DNA of 64,000 nt from Moraxella sp. FZFQ2102 (lineage in GTDB: Bacteria; Pseudomonadota; Gammaproteobacteria; Pseudomonadales; Moraxellaceae): NCBI RefSeq assembly GCF_024137865.1, contig NZ_CP099960.1:620001-684000 (forward strand), given 5' to 3'. The notes beneath the pieces were generated by a model that was given only the letters and a program-made list of their open reading frames with translations, was not told where the DNA came from and made no database searches. Positions 61,072 through 64,000 of this stretch are shown here, piece by piece. Made by a program: the position numbers and the translations under genes. Each line of letters starts with the position of its first letter. The stretch's first letter is position 1.

Positions 61072-62292
61072 ATGATCGAACAATGGACCAAAGAGAGCAT
61101 TATTCAACGGCTACTGACTTTTATTTTACTGACCATTTTGATCATTCTGTGCTTTCAGGTGGTGCAGTTTTTTATTTCGCCGATGATTTGGGCGGCGATT
61201 TTGGCATATGTCACATTTCCATTGTATCGATTTTTTTATCAAAAAGTTCAATTTAGCTCAACTTTTAGCGCCTTAATCATGACGGCAGGCGTCTCGCTGA
61301 TGATTGGCGTGCCGCTACTGATTGGCGTGTTTTTCTTGCAACAAGAAGTCATCAGTTTTTATAGTATGGCGGTGCGTCGCCTACAAGCTGGCTATGTGGA
61401 TCTGCCAGAAAGCATCAAAAACTTGCCCGTCATCGGTCAACAAATCAAAAACGCCCTTTGGGAAATCAACAAAGACCCTGAAGCATCCATGGCGACCGTG
61501 CGTAACTGGGTGCAGTCGCATCTGTATTATGGCAAAATGGCGTTCGATGCGGTACTAAAGAACCTTGCCAAGCTTGGCATGGCGTTGATGACGCTGTTTT
61601 TCTTTTATCGTGATGGCCTCAGTCTCGTGCGACAAATTCGCCAAGCACTGCGTAATGTCATCGGCGATCGCATTGATCATTATATCAATTCGGTGACTGC
61701 CACGACGCGTGCGGTGGTCTATGGGATTGGCTTGACAGCACTTGCCCAAGCATTGCTGGCTGGTATCGGCTATGCCATCGCTGGTGCACCCAACCCAATA
61801 CTACTGACCATCATCACTTTTATGGTGGCGATGATTCCTTTTGGTACGCCATTTGCTTGGGGTGGTGTGGCATTATGGCTACTGTCTCAAGGCCATACCA
61901 CTGAAGGGATTGGTCTTGGATTGTGGGGGATTTTGGTGATCAGCTGGGTGGATAATCTGATTCGCCCAATGGTCATCAGCGGTGCGACCAAGATTCCGTT
62001 TATTTTGATTTTTATTGGTGTACTTGGTGGCTTGACGGCATTTGGCTTTGTAGGGTTGTTCATAGGTCCTGTACTACTTGCCATCATGCTTGCTGTTTGG
62101 CGTGAATGGGTCAGTCAGCACAAAAATGAAATTTTTGCCAGTACCAAGACTGGATTTCCTGTAGCAGATGGCAAGGCATTGCTGGCCGATACCACGCCCG
62201 CACCCGTTATCAATCACGATGCCATCAATACCGAAGATGCATCTACTGATACGACCACCGACACCATGACTGATACCAAAAAGGATAGCTGA
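61072..62292 (+). CDS. AI-2E family membrane transporter
   Basis: 406-residue protein of the AI-2E/PerM family with about seven hydrophobic segments: two near the N-terminus, a soluble central part with LFFFYRDG, then the typical C-terminal block PFGTPFAWGGVALWLLSQG and ISWVDNLIRPMVISG. The cytoplasmic tail is odd: mostly Thr and Asp after residue 380. The ATG at 61072 is the first with a family-like N-terminus. Stop TGA overlaps the pdxB ATG by one base, so they are translationally coupled. Substrate unknown. Confidence 0.9.
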   Translation: MIEQWTKESIIQRLLTFILLTILIILCFQVVQFFISPMIWAAILAYVTFPLYRFFYQKVQFSSTFSALIMTAGVSLMIGVPLLIGVFFLQQEVISFYSMAVRRLQAGYVDLPESIKNLPVIGQQIKNALWEINKDPEASMATVRNWVQSHLYYGKMAFDAVLKNLAKLGMALMTLFFFYRDGLSLVRQIRQALRNVIGDRIDHYINSVTATTRAVVYGIGLTALAQALLAGIGYAIAGAPNPILLTIITFMVAMIPFGTPFAWGGVALWLLSQGHTTEGIGLGLWGILVISWVDNLIRPMVISGATKIPFILIFIGVLGGLTAFGFVGLFIGPVLLAIMLAVWREWVSQHKNEIFASTKTGFPVADGKALLADTTPAPVINHDAINTEDASTDTTTDTMTDTKKDS

Positions 62293-63362
62293 TGCTGACC
62301 GTACTAGCCGATGAGAATATCGCCAATATTGACGACTACCTGCACCATCATGACATCAAGGTCATCAAGCTAAAGGGTCGTGACATCAACCGTGATGCCT
62401 TACTGGCACATCAGCCTGACGCACTGTTTATCCGCTCGGTGACACAGGTGAGTGCGGCGAATTTGGGGGAATTATCCGCCCTACCACTGAAGTTCGTTGG
62501 CTCTGCCACCATTGGCACTGATCATGTGGATACGGATTTTTTGGCACAGTATGGCATCACGTTTGCCAATGCTGCTGGCTGTAGCAAGTACTCAGTCGCC
62601 CAATATGTCATCACTGCCATTTTGCACACTTATCCGAGCTATCGTACCACGCCGATACGCCTAGGCATCATCGGACTTGGCAATATCGGCAGTACTTTGG
62701 CGGATTATGCCAAGCAGCTCGGTTGGCAAATCTATGGCTACGATCCCTTCATCACACCATCAGAGATCAATCATGCCACACTTGATAGCGTGCTTGACTG
62801 TGATGTCATCAGTATCCATACACCACTGACGCACACAGGCGATTATCCAACCCATCAGCTGATCAATCAAGACACGCTCTCACGGATGTCTCCATCTGCA
62901 CTACTGATTAATACCGCTCGGGGTGAGATCATCGATGAAGTTGCCATACTAGGCGACATCGCACGCACCCATCGCAAGGTTATCCTAGATGTATTCCCTA
63001 GTGAGCCTACCATCAGCACGCCACTGATGGACGCACTACACCTAGCCACACCGCATATCGCAGGCTATACGCTTGAAGGTAAACTGCGTGGCACAGATAT
63101 GATTTATCAGGCATTTTGCCAGTCATTTGGCATCACAACTATTCAAAAACTTGAACCACTCCTACCGCCCAATCCGTATCGGTTTGATGACTTAATCCAT
63201 CAGCTAGGTGGCAGTGATACTGACCGAGCAGTGCTGGCACAGTTTTATGACATCATCAAAGATGACGCGAGCCTACGAGCGGTCTGCACTGATACAGGCA
63301 TACAAGGTGCGGACTTTGACCATCTGCGTAAAACTTATCAGCTACGCCGTGAGTGGCTTTAA
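62292..63362 (+). CDS. pdxB: erythronate-4-phosphate dehydrogenase
   Basis: Second step of the DXP-dependent pyridoxal phosphate pathway. D-2-hydroxyacid dehydrogenase fold: LGIIGLGNIGSTLADYAKQL, INTARGEIIDE, and PHIAGYTLEGKLRGT; the last block and the length (356 residues, with a PdxB dimerisation C-terminus) identify PdxB. It overlaps the preceding transporter by one base and is 12 bp from epmA. Confidence 0.95.
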   Translation: MLTVLADENIANIDDYLHHHDIKVIKLKGRDINRDALLAHQPDALFIRSVTQVSAANLGELSALPLKFVGSATIGTDHVDTDFLAQYGITFANAAGCSKYSVAQYVITAILHTYPSYRTTPIRLGIIGLGNIGSTLADYAKQLGWQIYGYDPFITPSEINHATLDSVLDCDVISIHTPLTHTGDYPTHQLINQDTLSRMSPSALLINTARGEIIDEVAILGDIARTHRKVILDVFPSEPTISTPLMDALHLATPHIAGYTLEGKLRGTDMIYQAFCQSFGITTIQKLEPLLPPNPYRFDDLIHQLGGSDTDRAVLAQFYDIIKDDASLRAVCTDTGIQGADFDHLRKTYQLRREWL

Positions 63363-63374
63363 GGCTTAAGACCC

Positions 63375-64000
63375 ATGATGACCGACTACCAACCCACTTT
63401 ATCCCTGATCAATGCCCAAAAAAAGGCAGCGTTTTTACGCAAGATTCGAGAGTTTTTTTATCAGCGTGATGTCATGGAAGTCACTACGCCGATTTTGTCC
63501 AATCGTAGCAATACCGATGTATTTATCGAGTCGGTATCGGTGAATTTTCATCAACAAGGTCGCCCAAAAACAGGCTATCTACATACCTCGCCTGAGTTCG
63601 CCATGAAGCGACTGCTTGCCACTTATCAAGTACCGATGTATCAGCTGTGCCAAGTGTTTCGGGATAATGAAAAAGGGCATAAGCATAACATCGAATTTAC
63701 CATGCTTGAATGGTATCGCCCGAGATTTGATTTAGATATGCTGGCTGATGAGTTGCAGGCACTACTGACGACCGTATTTGGTACGCCAATGGATATGATA
63801 AAGCTGAGCTATGCTGATACTTTTATCAAGACCATGCAGATTCATCCCCTATCCGCCAGTATCGAGATGCTAAGAGCCTGTGCCCTATCGCATGGCATCA
63901 CGCTGGATATGGGTGATGATCATCAAGGTTGGCTGGATTTGTTATTTAGCCATCTTGTTGAGCCGACATTGGGCTTTGGGACGCCGACGCTCATCACCGA
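63375..64000 (+). CDS. epmA: elongation factor P--lysine ligase EpmA (partial at right edge)
   Basis: Truncated lysyl-tRNA synthetase paralogue that puts beta-lysine on EF-P. The visible 208 residues open KKAAFLRKIREFFYQRDVME, followed by class II motif 2 (VFRDNEKGHKHNIEFTMLEW). It lacks the anticodon-binding domain of LysS at its N-terminus. ATG ATG at 63375; the first has AAGG upstream. The gene continues past the window. Confidence 0.95.
   Translation, partial: MMTDYQPTLSLINAQKKAAFLRKIREFFYQRDVMEVTTPILSNRSNTDVFIESVSVNFHQQGRPKTGYLHTSPEFAMKRLLATYQVPMYQLCQVFRDNEKGHKHNIEFTMLEWYRPRFDLDMLADELQALLTTVFGTPMDMIKLSYADTFIKTMQIHPLSASIEMLRACALSHGITLDMGDDHQGWLDLLFSHLVEPTLGFGTPTLIT

Overview
The window looks like chromosomal DNA of a gamma-proteobacterium of the family Moraxellaceae, most likely Moraxella or a close relative. 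The reasons are a BfmRS pair of Acinetobacter type, a TonB receptor of the CopB/FrpB/FetA family, a malate:quinone oxidoreductase with an N-terminal membrane anchor, and the conserved blocks rpsP-rimM-trmD-rplS, dapF-xerC, dksA-gluQ and purE-purK. Base composition is moderate and even, except for one clearly AT-rich gene near 36 kb. I see no tRNA, rRNA, CRISPR array or prophage.

Layout. 1-2.2 kb: end of a urease accessory cluster (ureJ/hupE, ureG, and unusually ureD last). 2.2-7.8 kb: suhB, dxs, ribA, hemF and a lipoprotein cytochrome c-prime. 7.9-10.1 kb: ribosome and tRNA operon rpsP-rimM-trmD-rplS. 10.3-14.3 kb: an EnvZ-like kinase with no adjacent partner, facing bfmR-bfmS. 14.3-21.9 kb: complete F1Fo ATP synthase operon atpIBEFHAGDC. 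22-25.5 kb: zinc uptake, with znuA divergent from zur-znuC-znuB. 25.5-32.3 kb: cpdA, dksA, gluQ, dapF, xerC, mqo. 32.4-35.5 kb: an OGFr-domain protein, coaX, birA, a TauE/SafE permease. 35.6-36.6 kb: an AT-rich orphan gene between 86-bp direct repeats and REP-like palindromes. 36.7-47.6 kb: ftsW, murD, a PII gene, a small outer-membrane barrel, gph, comM, rapA and a 2-hydroxyacid dehydrogenase. 47.7-53.2 kb: the CopB/FetA-like receptor, ferredoxin, yegQ/trhP, an LLM oxidoreductase. 53.2-53.9 kb: an intact IS1595-type element with target duplication. 54.3-56.6 kb: aqpZ with a homopolymer frameshift, a glutathione S-transferase, a small XRE regulator and a secreted adhesin-E-like protein. 56.7-64 kb: truC, a metallophosphatase, purE-purK, yaiI, an AI-2E family permease, pdxB and the start of epmA.

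Most genes are housekeeping. The parts that deserve a second look are small. They are: three 105-106-bp palindromic elements that all end in TATAGTC/GACTATA-type termini; the repeat-flanked AT-rich gene; the A8 frameshift at the start of aqpZ; and the intergenic region between the XRE regulator and the adhesin-like gene, which has two near-perfect sigma-70 promoters whose -10 elements lie in copies of one 11-bp word. I found no convincing large undescribed multi-gene system.
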